A stretch of 64,000 nt of DNA from assembly GCF_000143685.1 (NCBI RefSeq), contig NC_014328.1, positions 3,162,001 through 3,226,000 on the forward strand, read 5' to 3'. Made by a program: the position numbers and the translations under genes. Positions 17,198 through 26,020 of the stretch are shown here, piece by piece. The notes beneath the pieces are model-generated. The model searched no databases. It saw nothing but the letters and a program-made list of their open reading frames with translations, and was not told the origin of the DNA. The number at the start of each line of letters is the position of its first letter. Positions within the stretch are counted from its first letter, which is position 1. The DNA comes from Clostridium ljungdahlii DSM 13528. GTDB taxonomy: Bacteria > Bacillota > Clostridia > Clostridiales > Clostridiaceae.

Positions 17198-19195
17198 TTA
17201 CAGTACACCTATTTTTTCTAATGCGAGAATAACATCTCTTCCTTCTCTAACGCCATCAATTATTTTTCTTGCTCTAACACTATCACCTATATTTACTACT
17301 TCAACATTCTTCTCTCCAAAGTACTCTTGAATTTCTTTTAATCCTTCAATTTGTGATCTCATTCCAAGACATACGAAACCATAATCAAAATTCATTGTTA
17401 CTTCTTTTTCATCTTTTTTAACCTTGAAGTTATCTTCATTTACTTCCACAAGAGCTGTACTTGTATTTACATCAACATCATATTTTTTCAGCATTTCCTT
17501 TACAGCTGATTTTGATACTACATCTAAATCTTTGCCAAGCATAGGAAGCATTTCAACTATTGAAGTCTTTGCTTTTCTTTCTGAGAAAAATTCTATAACA
17601 TCTAAGCCTACAGCTCCACCACCTATAACAACCACTTTTTTACCTGTAAGATCCATTTTTTCAAATTCACTAATTTTACTAAATACACCAAAAATTGAAT
17701 CTACTTTTCCTCCTTCTTTACCTATATTTTCTTCAAGCCCTTTTATTGGAGGAAGTAATGGTTTTGATCCAGTTGCATTTACTATTAAATCCGGATTAAG
17801 ATTTTCTATTTTCTTAATATCAGCTTTGGTATTTGTAAATATTGTTAGGTTATTTAAGTTTTCAGCTCTTTTTATTAGATAACTAGGAAAATAACCTATT
17901 CTGTACTTAGCTGGGAATTTTGATATTTCTCTTGCAAGTCCACCTACATATGATTTCTTTTCAAATAAAAATGTGCTGCACCCTAATTCTGCTGCTGTGC
18001 AAGCTGCCTCAAGTCCAGCAGTTCCACCACCTATAACAACTACATTCGTCTGTTTTGTAACTTTTCTTTTTTTATAAGTATCCTCATATATAATGTCCGG
18101 ATTAACTGTACATCTTATTGGCTTGTTTAAACCTATTCTATGTCCTGCACATCCAACATTACATGATATACACTTTCTAAGCATGTCTTCTTGTCCATTT
18201 TTAACTTTTGATACCCATTTAGGTTCAGCAATTAATCCACGACCTATTGCTATTAAATCTGCTTCTCCATCAGCTAGTATTTTTTCAGCTACTTTTGGAT
18301 CTCTTATGTTCCCTACTGTTATTGTTGGTTTATGGAACTTATCTCTTACAGCTTTAGACATATATGAACGCCATCCATCTTTAAGATCTGCCTTGTCTAT
18401 CTGATATTGTATTGAATCATTTAAAGCTGCAGATACATCAAATATATCAGCTTCATCATTTAAGTATTCTAATATTTTTAATGTATCTTCTAGAGTATTA
18501 CCACCCTCTAAAAATTCATCTGCACTAAATCTCAATAATATTGGAAATTTAGGACCTACTGCTTTTCTCACACTATCAATTACCATTCTTCCAAATCTTG
18601 TCCTATTTTCAACGCTCCCTCCAAATTCATCGGTACGTTTATTATAGAGAGGAGATAAAAATTGACTTATCAAATATGAATGACCTGCATGTATTTCTAC
18701 CGCATCAAATCCAGCTATTTGAACTCTCTTTGCTGCATCACCATACTTTTGGACTATATCTAATATTTCATCTTTTTCAAGTGGTCTTGGAACAGCTCCT
18801 CCAGTTTTAGAAGGTATATTTGAAGAAGAAACCGGCTGACAACCTATTCTAGATGGAACTGCTGATGCACCTGAATGGTTGATTTGTACTGCAGCATTTG
18901 CACCGTATCTGTGTAATCTTTCAGTTAATTTATACAGTCCAGGCATATAACTATCCTGATCTATTCTAAGTTGTGTTGTTCCATTTGAACCTAGTGGGAA
19001 ATCAACAGCTACATTCTCTATAATTATTAATCCTGTTTCACCCTTAGCTCTTTGCTCATAATATTTAATATGTTCTTCATTGATTTCTCCATCTTCTGCT
19101 GCATAATTTGTACCCATTGGCGGCATAACTATTCTATTTTTTAATATCATATTTTTCACTTTTAGTGAACTAAAAATATTTTTATATTTTGTCAT
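17198..19195 (-). CDS. NADH:flavin oxidoreductase / enoate reductase-like, second paralogue
   Basis: This 665-residue enzyme has the same three-domain layout as the neighbour: FMN barrel (VKNMILKNRIVMPPMGTN; EIHAGHSYLISQFLSP), 4Fe-4S motif (CISCNVGCAGHRIGLNKPIRC) and FAD/NAD(P) domains (VVVIGGGTAGLEAA; VVVIGGGAVGLDVIEF). A GGAGGAATAGAAA site precedes the ATG. The two paralogues differ widely in sequence, so they probably act on different intermediates or form an old duplication. In anaerobes these enzymes provide reductive steps with NADH as donor. With dehydroquinase and shikimate dehydrogenase next to it, a reductive hydroaromatic route is possible. Confidence 0.88.
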   Translation of the reverse strand: MTKYKNIFSSLKVKNMILKNRIVMPPMGTNYAAEDGEINEEHIKYYEQRAKGETGLIIIENVAVDFPLGSNGTTQLRIDQDSYMPGLYKLTERLHRYGANAAVQINHSGASAVPSRIGCQPVSSSNIPSKTGGAVPRPLEKDEILDIVQKYGDAAKRVQIAGFDAVEIHAGHSYLISQFLSPLYNKRTDEFGGSVENRTRFGRMVIDSVRKAVGPKFPILLRFSADEFLEGGNTLEDTLKILEYLNDEADIFDVSAALNDSIQYQIDKADLKDGWRSYMSKAVRDKFHKPTITVGNIRDPKVAEKILADGEADLIAIGRGLIAEPKWVSKVKNGQEDMLRKCISCNVGCAGHRIGLNKPIRCTVNPDIIYEDTYKKRKVTKQTNVVVIGGGTAGLEAACTAAELGCSTFLFEKKSYVGGLAREISKFPAKYRIGYFPSYLIKRAENLNNLTIFTNTKADIKKIENLNPDLIVNATGSKPLLPPIKGLEENIGKEGGKVDSIFGVFSKISEFEKMDLTGKKVVVIGGGAVGLDVIEFFSERKAKTSIVEMLPMLGKDLDVVSKSAVKEMLKKYDVDVNTSTALVEVNEDNFKVKKDEKEVTMNFDYGFVCLGMRSQIEGLKEIQEYFGEKNVEVVNIGDSVRARKIIDGVREGRDVILALEKIGVL

Positions 19196-19412
19196 TTTCT
19201 ATTCCTCCATTTTCCTATATTCTACCTTGCTTTTAGCAAATATGATAAAAGTATATGCTAAAAAAAATCTGATGCTTTCAAGTGCACACAAAAAAACATA
19301 TTCAGTTAAAATACAGAATTTTCCGAAACTTATCTTTAAAAAACAACATAGCAAGGGTAAGGAGCTTAAAGCTCAATACCTCTCGCAAAAATACTAAAAT
19401 ACAATTTCTATT

Positions 19413-20288
19413 TTAATATTCAATGTCTAATACTTTCTTCATGTGTTCAATAGGCATATCTTTTCCCGTCCACAATTTGAAAGCTGCTGCTCCCTGGAAC
19501 AACATCATTCCTAGTCCATTCATTGTCTTCTTACATCCCACTTCTTTTGCCATTTTTAGAAGTACTGTTTCTCTTGGTGCATAAACAGTATCTGTTACAA
19601 TTAAATCTGGCCTCAAAAAGCTTTTATCTGGAATATATGTCTTACCCTCTAAAGGTTTCATTCCTACTCCTGTTGCATTAGCAAACAAGTAGCTATCTGC
19701 TATTTCTTCCTTTAATTTATCAAGATCAGCCAAATCATATAATTTAGCTTTGCATTTAGTTCTTTCATTTATATCTTTTACTGTCTTCTTTGCTCTTTCA
19801 AAAAATTTGTCCTTATTATTGAATATTGATATCTCTGCTACTCCATCTAGTGCTGCTTGTACTTCAATTGCTGTAGCAGCTCCACCAGCACCTACTATTG
19901 TCATTTTCTTTCCTATTACATCTATATCATTATCCTTTAATGATTGCATATATCCAATACCATCTGTAACATGTCCAGTTAAAACACCATTATCATTTAC
20001 AATTGTATTTACTGACCCACAAAGTTCTGCTGCCTCTGACAATTTATCTAGATATTTATGTACTACTGTTTTATTAGGCATTGATACATTTGCTCCTCGT
20101 ACTTTCATTGCTCTAAAACCCTTTATTGTATCTTCAAGTTCTTCATTTCCAACTTCAAATGCAAGATAAGCATAGTCAAGTCCTAATTTTGCAAATGCCT
20201 CATTGTGCATTGCTGGTGAACTTGAATGTCTTATGGGATATGCAATCAATCCTATAAGTTCTGTATGTCCTGTAATTCTTTCTGTCAT
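19413..20288 (-). CDS. aroE: Shikimate/quinate dehydrogenase (catabolic AroE/YdiB-like paralogue)
   Basis: This enzyme of about 291 residues interconverts shikimate (or quinate) and the 3-dehydro compound with NAD(P). Substrate-binding segments are PIRHSSSPAMHNEAF and ANVSMPNKTVVHKYLD with the catalytic Lys. The nucleotide loop is IVGAGGAATAI, and the C-terminal GLGMMLFQGAAAF is conserved. GGGAGAGG lies six bases before the chosen ATG, five codons inside the longest frame. The copy in the biosynthetic operon (52735-53550) is distinct, having LSHSYS and NVTIPYK at the same sites. Location beside dehydroquinase in a LysR-controlled cluster argues for a degradative role. Confidence 0.85.
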   Translation of the reverse strand: MTERITGHTELIGLIAYPIRHSSSPAMHNEAFAKLGLDYAYLAFEVGNEELEDTIKGFRAMKVRGANVSMPNKTVVHKYLDKLSEAAELCGSVNTIVNDNGVLTGHVTDGIGYMQSLKDNDIDVIGKKMTIVGAGGAATAIEVQAALDGVAEISIFNNKDKFFERAKKTVKDINERTKCKAKLYDLADLDKLKEEIADSYLFANATGVGMKPLEGKTYIPDKSFLRPDLIVTDTVYAPRETVLLKMAKEVGCKKTMNGLGMMLFQGAAAFKLWTGKDMPIEHMKKVLDIEY

Positions 20289-20334
20289 AATAACCTCTCC
20301 CATTCACATTATATTTATTTTTACTTATATTCTA

Positions 20335-21102
20335 CTATTTAGTTGCTGTTATAAGTTTAAGTAATTTATCTAATTCATTTGCTTGTAATTGCCCTGGTGC
20401 TGATGCTGCTTTAGCTGAACCAAAAGTAAGTGCTGAGCCAAAAGTTTCACCTGCTAAACGGCTTATAACTCCAAGAGGTCCCATTGACATAGTAATAACT
20501 GGAGTTTGGTCGTGATCACGCCTCATTTCATTAGTTGCACTTAAAAGCTCAAGTACATCATCAGGAGTTGAAGGCATAACTGCTATCTTGGGTATATCTG
20601 CTCCTAGCTGCTGCATCTTACACAATCTAGATACTATTTCTCGTTTTGATGGAGTCTTATGAAAATCATGATTTGACATAATTACTTTTACTCCATTTTC
20701 ATGTGCCGTATCAACAATTTCTTTTACTATTTTGCTATTACTAATAAATAATTCAACATCAATTAAATCTGCATTCTTAGTCGCCGCAATTGCCTTATTG
20801 AGCTCAACATAATATTCTGGCGTAATTTCTTTTTCTCCACCTTCCTTTGCAGTTCTAAAAGTTACCAATAGTGGAATGTCACCTAATTGAACTCTAATCT
20901 TAGTTAAAATTTCTTTTACCTTCTCAATGTCTTCTACATCCTTGTAGTAATCAATTCTCCATTCCACAAGATCAAGGTTAATTGTCTTTAAGTATTTTAC
21001 ATCATCCTCTAACTCTTCATTAGTTCTTCCCATAAAAGGTACTGCAATTTTAGGAATTCCTTCTCCTAATTTTACATTTTTAACTTTTACTATACTTTTC
21101 AT
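20335..21102 (-). CDS. aroD: 3-dehydroquinate dehydratase, type I
   Basis: This 255-residue class I dehydroquinase forms a Schiff base with substrate. The catalytic Lys is in IPKIAVMP, the His in MSNHDFHKTP, and the conserved Glu and Arg in LVEWRIDYY. The lid region GSALTFGSAKAASAPGQL is typical. I use the internal ATG preceded by GGAAGGAATGAAAAT; the longer frame adds 21 non-family residues. It is the promoter-proximal gene of the catabolic operon, divergent from the LysR gene. No other dehydroquinase is in the window, and the biosynthetic aro operon lacks one, so it could serve both directions. Confidence 0.93.
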   Translation of the reverse strand: MKSIVKVKNVKLGEGIPKIAVPFMGRTNEELEDDVKYLKTINLDLVEWRIDYYKDVEDIEKVKEILTKIRVQLGDIPLLVTFRTAKEGGEKEITPEYYVELNKAIAATKNADLIDVELFISNSKIVKEIVDTAHENGVKVIMSNHDFHKTPSKREIVSRLCKMQQLGADIPKIAVMPSTPDDVLELLSATNEMRRDHDQTPVITMSMGPLGVISRLAGETFGSALTFGSAKAASAPGQLQANELDKLLKLITATK

Positions 21103-21390
21103 ATTTTCATTCCTTCCGATTTTATAGTAATCGTTATCGTAACTCATAAAAAAATTAAACGTCAATCTTTTTTATTTTTTAACTAAATTTATAATTTAAT
21201 AAAAGTAATTTTTTAATTCACAAAAATCGTATTATTTTTAACAACATAATAGTTATTTTTTTAACATTTCTTAGTTACATTATAATTCATTATCTTCCAT
21301 AATTCTAATACATCTTTTTATGATTATTGATAGTTTTTTTCTATGAATTATGGTATATTATTTTTAATGTATATTGGAGGTAGCCATAAT
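21103..21390. promoter_or_regulatory. Divergent aroD/lysR control region with candidate LysR operator
   Basis: This AT-rich intergenic region separates the catabolic operon from its regulator. A perfect inverted repeat CCATAATTC (21297-21305) and GAATTATGG (21345-21353) brackets 39 bases, and a related TATAATTCATTA lies at 21281-21292. LysR regulators commonly bind dyads in such divergent regions. The operator assignment is an inference. Confidence 0.5.
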
Positions 21391-22302
21391 ATGAATTTAA
21401 ATCAATTATACTATTTTAGAACTGTTGCAAAACTTGAACACTTTAGAAAAGCAGCATCTGAACTAAATATTTCTCAGCCAAGTTTAAGTAATTCAATGGC
21501 AAATTTAGAATCAGAACTTGGTCTTTGTTTATTTGAAAAGCAAGGTAGAAATGTCACACTGACAAAATATGGTCGTATATTTCTAAAAGATGTAGAAAGA
21601 ATACTTAATGAATTGGAAAATGCCAAAAAAAAGATGCAGCAATTAGCCAGCGGTGATACAGGTCATGTTGACATTGCATATATTTCTCCACTAGCACATC
21701 ATTACATTCCAAATACAGTACGTAACTTTTTAGATTTAGAAGATAACAAAAATGTTACTTTTACATTCAACCAAGGATTTACAAATGAACTTATTAAAGG
21801 TTTAAAAAGTGATAAATATGACTTGATTTTTTCATCTTATGTAGAAGAGGAACCAGATATAACTTTTGTTCCAATTATTGAACAAGAGCTATTTGTTATA
21901 GTTCCACTAAACCACCCACTTGGTAAACTTAATAATATTGATCTTGTTGATATCAAATCTTATCCTTTAGTGGGATATGACAGAGATTCTGGTCTTGGAA
22001 AATTTATTTCTAACTTACTGAGGAGCATAAACATAAAACCTAAAATAATTTGTGAAGCTGCAGATGAATATGCAATTACTGCACTAGTTTCTGCAGGCTT
22101 TGGCATATCTATCATAGCAGAAGCACCTGCATTAAAACATGCAAAAATAAAAAAATTAAAAATTACTAATCCCAAATACTCTAGGAAAATTTACCTTGCT
22201 TATAAGAAAAATAGAATTTTTCCTCCTGCTGTTCATAACTTTATTTCATACATAAAAAAGAAAAGTATCATTGAAGGCATGAAGCTTTATTCTGAATCGT
22301 AA
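21391..22302 (+). CDS. LysR-family transcriptional regulator
   Basis: This regulator of 303 residues has an N-terminal winged helix-turn-helix (MNLNQLYYFRTVAKLEHFRKAA, then ISQPSLSNSMANLE). A periplasmic-binding-like effector domain from about residue 90 includes the hinge DIAYISPLAHHYIPN and the segment VSAGFGISIIAEAP. I chose the ATG eight bases after TTGGAGGT; the longer frame is unsupported. It is transcribed away from aroD and is the obvious controller of the catabolic cluster, perhaps sensing shikimate or quinate like QuiR of Listeria. It ends in a terminator shared with the convergent DUF192 gene. Confidence 0.92.
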   Translation: MNLNQLYYFRTVAKLEHFRKAASELNISQPSLSNSMANLESELGLCLFEKQGRNVTLTKYGRIFLKDVERILNELENAKKKMQQLASGDTGHVDIAYISPLAHHYIPNTVRNFLDLEDNKNVTFTFNQGFTNELIKGLKSDKYDLIFSSYVEEEPDITFVPIIEQELFVIVPLNHPLGKLNNIDLVDIKSYPLVGYDRDSGLGKFISNLLRSINIKPKIICEAADEYAITALVSAGFGISIIAEAPALKHAKIKKLKITNPKYSRKIYLAYKKNRIFPPAVHNFISYIKKKSIIEGMKLYSES

Positions 22303-22341
22303 AAAAATTGCATTCTTTTACTTTATGTAAATTTTTTTACG
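22298..22341. terminator. Bidirectional terminator between lysR and the tad locus
   Basis: A 12-bp stem CGTAAAAAAATT/AATTTTTTTACG has A- and T-runs within the arms. It overlaps both convergent stop codons and separates the catabolic island from the tad locus. Confidence 0.7.
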
Positions 22342-22665
22342 AATCTCTATTAACTTTCCTTCTTCAACATTTTTAAATGTTCCAGTGCTTCCTTCTATAA
22401 CCATTTTAGCTTTTCCCTGGGGCATTATAATCTTCCCTGGTTTCAGGTCTTCTACTTTTTTTATCACTTTCATGTCCTCACTTACAAACAAAACATCAAT
22501 AGAGAATTTCATAAAGAATGTATGAATGCTGTTACAAGGCTTAATCAAAATTCCCTCATGATGTGGTTTTTTCCGAAACATAAACCCTAAAAATCTTTTA
22601 ACAAAACTATCCGCTATAAATATTTCAGCTATAACCTTTGACTCATACACTAAAATCTTGACCAC
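22318..22665 (-). CDS. DUF192 family protein
   Basis: This protein of about 115 residues has the DUF192 layout: FVKRFLGFMFRK, GILIKPCNSIHTFFMKFSID, VLFVSEDMKVIKKVEDLKPG and a C-terminal KMVIEGSTG segment. It appears to start at a GTG four to five bases after AGAGGTGA, which overlaps the tadC stop codon, so it is probably translated from the tad transcript. DUF192 genes are often associated with Tad or type II secretion loci, but their function is unknown. No signal peptide is visible. Confidence 0.85.
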   Translation of the reverse strand: MVKILVYESKVIAEIFIADSFVKRFLGFMFRKKPHHEGILIKPCNSIHTFFMKFSIDVLFVSEDMKVIKKVEDLKPGKIIMPQGKAKMVIEGSTGTFKNVEEGKLIEIRKKIYIK

Positions 22666-22669
22666 ATTA

Positions 22670-23590
22670 TCACCTCTTAGCAAATATAGTAATCATCCTT
22701 ATAACAGCAGGACCTAATATAATTATAAATATGGTAGGAAAAATAAAAAAGATTAATGGAAAAAGCATTTTAATAGGAGCCTTCATGGCCTTTTCTCTAG
22801 ACACCTGTCTCCTATGTTCTCTCAAATTTGCAGATTCAATTCTGAGCACTTTGCTTAAACTTACTCCCAATTCATCTGCCTGGATTAAGGAACTAATAAA
22901 CATGGAAAGTTCCTTTACATCACAACGTTCACTCATATTCTTAAGGGCGGCTTTTCGCTCTATTCCCATAGTAATTTCTTTAAGACTCTTTGCAAATTCG
23001 TCACAAAGTTCTCCCCTTATATTACTTATAACTCTAGCTATAGCACCATCAAAGGACAAACCTGCCTCAACACTAACTGTAATTAAATCTAAAGTATAAG
23101 GTAAGTCCTTTAAAATTTTGTTTTTTCTATTTTGAATTCTTCTTGATAGATAAAAATTAAAGAAGACATTAATAGTTATCACTACAAGTATTGTAAAAAC
23201 AATAACTTTCATTATATTAAAATCAACCATTAGCACCAGTACTCCTAGAATTGTAGAAAAAATCAAGATAATCATGCTCTTTTTAAGTATCCATTTTTGA
23301 ACAGTGCTATTTTTTAAAACTCCTGCTCTTTCTAACTTTTTGTTAAGCATTACAATTTTTTGATGAGGCGTTATTCTAAGCAAAACCTTACTAAAGTTTT
23401 CATAAAAGGGCATTATCATTCTTTCTGAAAAAGTCTTATTCTCAATTTCTTCTTCTTTCAACTTATCCAGCTCATTAAGCTCTGTAAATCTCTTTTTAAT
23501 TTTTATTTTGTCACTGTTTATAGCTGTTAGTATTCCATAGAAAAGAAAGAAAATTGATAAAAAGAAGATAAAAAATGCAAAATAAAGCAT
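22670..23590 (-). CDS. tadC: Tad pilus assembly inner-membrane protein TadC
   Basis: This 306-residue type II secretion F-domain protein has an N-terminal membrane helix (1-20), two central helices (about 105-145) and a C-terminal helix. The cytoplasmic F domain has DLPYTLDLITVSVEAGLSFD and a second motif LIQADELGVSLSKVLR. With TadB it forms the membrane platform on which the TadA ATPase works. It follows tadB by 16 bases and is the last core pilus gene of the operon. Length and topology match the family. Confidence 0.9.
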   Translation of the reverse strand: MLYFAFFIFFLSIFFLFYGILTAINSDKIKIKKRFTELNELDKLKEEEIENKTFSERMIMPFYENFSKVLLRITPHQKIVMLNKKLERAGVLKNSTVQKWILKKSMIILIFSTILGVLVLMVDFNIMKVIVFTILVVITINVFFNFYLSRRIQNRKNKILKDLPYTLDLITVSVEAGLSFDGAIARVISNIRGELCDEFAKSLKEITMGIERKAALKNMSERCDVKELSMFISSLIQADELGVSLSKVLRIESANLREHRRQVSREKAMKAPIKMLFPLIFFIFPTIFIIILGPAVIRMITIFAKR

Positions 23591-23606
23591 GTACCTCTCT
23601 CCTTTC

Positions 23607-24569
23607 TCACATATCTATATTAATAATTTTTCTTATTATTAATAATCCAAGAAACTCACTTAAGACAGCAGCCGCTACCATAATTAAGCCAATAGAAGTT
23701 GTAAATAGCAAAAGTATATACTCCTTGTTAAAAAGATAAATCGTTACTCCTAAAAAAATAGGTATAAGCATTAAAATAATGCCTGATAATCTTCCCTGAG
23801 CTGTCAGTGTTTTTAGCTCACTTTTTATCTTTTGTCTTTCCCTTATAGTTTCCGATATATTATCAAGTACTTCAGATAAATTTCCTCCTATATCTTTCTG
23901 TATTAAAATAACATTCACTATAAGTCTGAGATCTTCTGATTCAACTCTACTAAGCAAATTTTTTAAAGCATCTTCTTCAGAAATCCCAAGACTCATCTCT
24001 TTGAGTAATTTCTTAAATTCCTTTGAAAAAGGATCACTGGTTTCTTCTGATACTACAGCTATAGCTTGTAAGAAAGAATATCCTGCTTTTAAGGAGTTTG
24101 AAATTATAGTTATACCCTCATTTAATTCACTGTCAAAGTGCTTTATTCTATCTTTTTTCCTCTTTCTTATTATAAATTGGGGAACGTTCCATATTAGAAT
24201 GTAAATTAAAATGATAATAAAATAATTTTTAAAAACTGCAAATGCAAGAAAAGCAAAAGCAGAGGAAAATAGTATTTTTATAACTAGAAGTTCCTCTACA
24301 GTAATAGATAAATCTGCCTTCATAAGTTCAATCTCAAGCTTTTTATCTTTCTTTTTATTTAACCAGATCTTAGGAATTAAAGTTGATAGAGTTTTTAATA
24401 TGCTTATCCTGTCCTTCTTATTATCTTTATACTTTTGGGAAATAGCATAATCTTCATCAAAATATTTAAGCTTACGAATAGGCTTATCTTTACTAAATAA
24501 GGCAATTAATACAGTGCTTATAAAAAGCCACACCATTAAAAATATCGCTGTTACTATAACATATATCAT
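23607..24569 (-). CDS. tadB: Tad pilus assembly inner-membrane protein TadB
   Basis: This 320-residue F-domain protein has membrane helices near residues 1-25, 95-130 and 260-300. The F domain contains GITIISNSLKAGYSFLQAIAVV and DIGGNLSEVLDNISETIRER. AGGAGGAGGGCTT precedes its ATG. TadB partners TadC in the platform of the Flp pilus machine. It lies about 50 bases downstream of the ATPase gene, in the order tadA-tadB-tadC found in most tad loci. Confidence 0.9.
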   Translation of the reverse strand: MIYVIVTAIFLMVWLFISTVLIALFSKDKPIRKLKYFDEDYAISQKYKDNKKDRISILKTLSTLIPKIWLNKKKDKKLEIELMKADLSITVEELLVIKILFSSAFAFLAFAVFKNYFIIILIYILIWNVPQFIIRKRKKDRIKHFDSELNEGITIISNSLKAGYSFLQAIAVVSEETSDPFSKEFKKLLKEMSLGISEEDALKNLLSRVESEDLRLIVNVILIQKDIGGNLSEVLDNISETIRERQKIKSELKTLTAQGRLSGIILMLIPIFLGVTIYLFNKEYILLLFTTSIGLIMVAAAVLSEFLGLLIIRKIINIDM

Positions 24570-24618
24570 AAGCCCTCCTCCTTGATTTTGCTTTAGGCAT
24601 TTGAAAGAAAATAAGAAG

Positions 24619-25947
24619 TTATCTCAAAATATCTGGTGGTACATTTATACCTTTCTCCTTAAGCTTCTGTACAAATTTGGGCATAATACCTGTAGAAACA
24701 AATTCTCCTCTTACTTTTCCCCTATTATCAACGCCCTTTTGCTCAAACTTAAATATATCCTGAAGTATAATTACATCCCCCTCCATGCCTTGAACCTCCG
24801 TTATATAAGTGATTTTTCTACTTCCATCCATGAGCCTTGATTGCTGAACTATTATATCAATAGCAGAAGCCACCTGATCTCTGATAGCCTTAATTGGAAG
24901 ATTCATTCCCGACATAAGCACCATGGTTTCAATTCTAGATAACATATCTCTTGGTGAATTAGCATGACCTGTTGTAAGAGATCCATCATGGCCAGTATTC
25001 ATAGCTTGCAGCATATCCAAAGCTTCTCCAGAACGAACCTCACCTACAATAATTCTGTCAGGACGCATTCTTAAACTATTTCTAACTAAATCCCTTATAG
25101 TAATTTCCCCTTTTCCTTCTACATTTGCCGGTCTCGTCTCAAGCCTCACCACATGCTCCTGAGAAAGCTGAAGCTCTGCTGCATCCTCAATAGTCACTAT
25201 GCGTTCATTCTCAGGTATAAATGATGAAAGAACATTTAACGTAGTAGTTTTACCACTTCCTGTACCACCTGAAACAACTATATTTAATCTTCCTTCTACA
25301 CAATATTTTATAAGTTTTGCCATGCTTTGAGTCATTGTTCCAAAGCTAACCAAATCCTCTACTTTAAATGGATCTTCTGCAAATTTTCTAATAGTGATAG
25401 AGGGACCATCAATGGCTAAGGGAGATATTATAGCATTTACTCTAGAGCCATTAGGGAGCCTAGCATCTACCATAGGTGAACTTTCATCTATTCTCCTTCC
25501 AATTGGTGCTACAATTTTTTTTATAACATGAAGTACGTGATTATCATCTTTAAACTTGGCATCTGTAAGCACCAGCTTTCCGTTTTTTTCAATATATACA
25601 TGCTCTGGACCATTAACCATAATTTCAGTAACGCTATTATCTGAAAGCAATCCTGTAATCGGACCAAATCCTATAATTTCATTTAACAGCTCTTCTTTTA
25701 TTTTTTTCTTATGATTATTGGTCATATTTAGTGATTCCATTTCAATATGCTTGGTGACAATATAATCAATTTTTTGCTTTAGTTCCTGATTATGTTCAGA
25801 AATTTCATCAAAATCTATATCAAGTTCTTCGATTACCCTATTTTGAATTTTCATCTTCAATTCATAATAAGGATCTATTTCTTCCCTAACAGATTTATTG
25901 GCTTTTTTATCTACATTTATTTCTTCCAGTCTTTTCATAAGAGACAT
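24619..25947 (-). CDS. tadA: Tad pilus assembly ATPase TadA (CpaF)
   Basis: This 442-residue hexameric secretion ATPase powers pilin polymerisation at the cytoplasmic side. It shows Walker A VVSGGTGSGKTTTLNV near residue 225, the Asp box, Walker B region MRPDRIIVGEVRSGEA, the His box TGHDGSLTTGHANSP and the TadA-type N-terminal helical domain with GFGPITGLLSD. The gene is separated from the upstream tadZ by a terminator-like hairpin, so its level may be lower than or independent of tadZ. Length is normal for CpaF proteins. Confidence 0.95.
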   Translation of the reverse strand: MSLMKRLEEINVDKKANKSVREEIDPYYELKMKIQNRVIEELDIDFDEISEHNQELKQKIDYIVTKHIEMESLNMTNNHKKKIKEELLNEIIGFGPITGLLSDNSVTEIMVNGPEHVYIEKNGKLVLTDAKFKDDNHVLHVIKKIVAPIGRRIDESSPMVDARLPNGSRVNAIISPLAIDGPSITIRKFAEDPFKVEDLVSFGTMTQSMAKLIKYCVEGRLNIVVSGGTGSGKTTTLNVLSSFIPENERIVTIEDAAELQLSQEHVVRLETRPANVEGKGEITIRDLVRNSLRMRPDRIIVGEVRSGEALDMLQAMNTGHDGSLTTGHANSPRDMLSRIETMVLMSGMNLPIKAIRDQVASAIDIIVQQSRLMDGSRKITYITEVQGMEGDVIILQDIFKFEQKGVDNRGKVRGEFVSTGIMPKFVQKLKEKGINVPPDILR

Positions 25948-25976
25948 AGTAATTCCTCCTACTTAAGTCTTAAAAA

Positions 25977-26016
25977 AATAACAAGTCAAATATTCTTCCC
26001 ATAGTGACTTGTTATT
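25977..26016 (-). terminator. Terminator-like hairpin between tadZ and tadA
   Basis: An 11-bp stem AATAACAAGTC/GACTTGTTATT is followed on the minus strand by TTTTTAAG. It lies inside the tad gene series, immediately after the tadZ stop, and would reduce read-through into tadA-tadB-tadC. Confidence 0.7.
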
Positions 26017-26020
26017 TCTT

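Noticed and set aside
19196..19412. Possible terminator TTTTAGCA/TGCTAAAA between the second flavoprotein and shikimate dehydrogenase genes
   Set aside because: The stem is AT-rich with no proper U-run on the minus strand, and the flanking genes read in the same direction, so I could not support termination.
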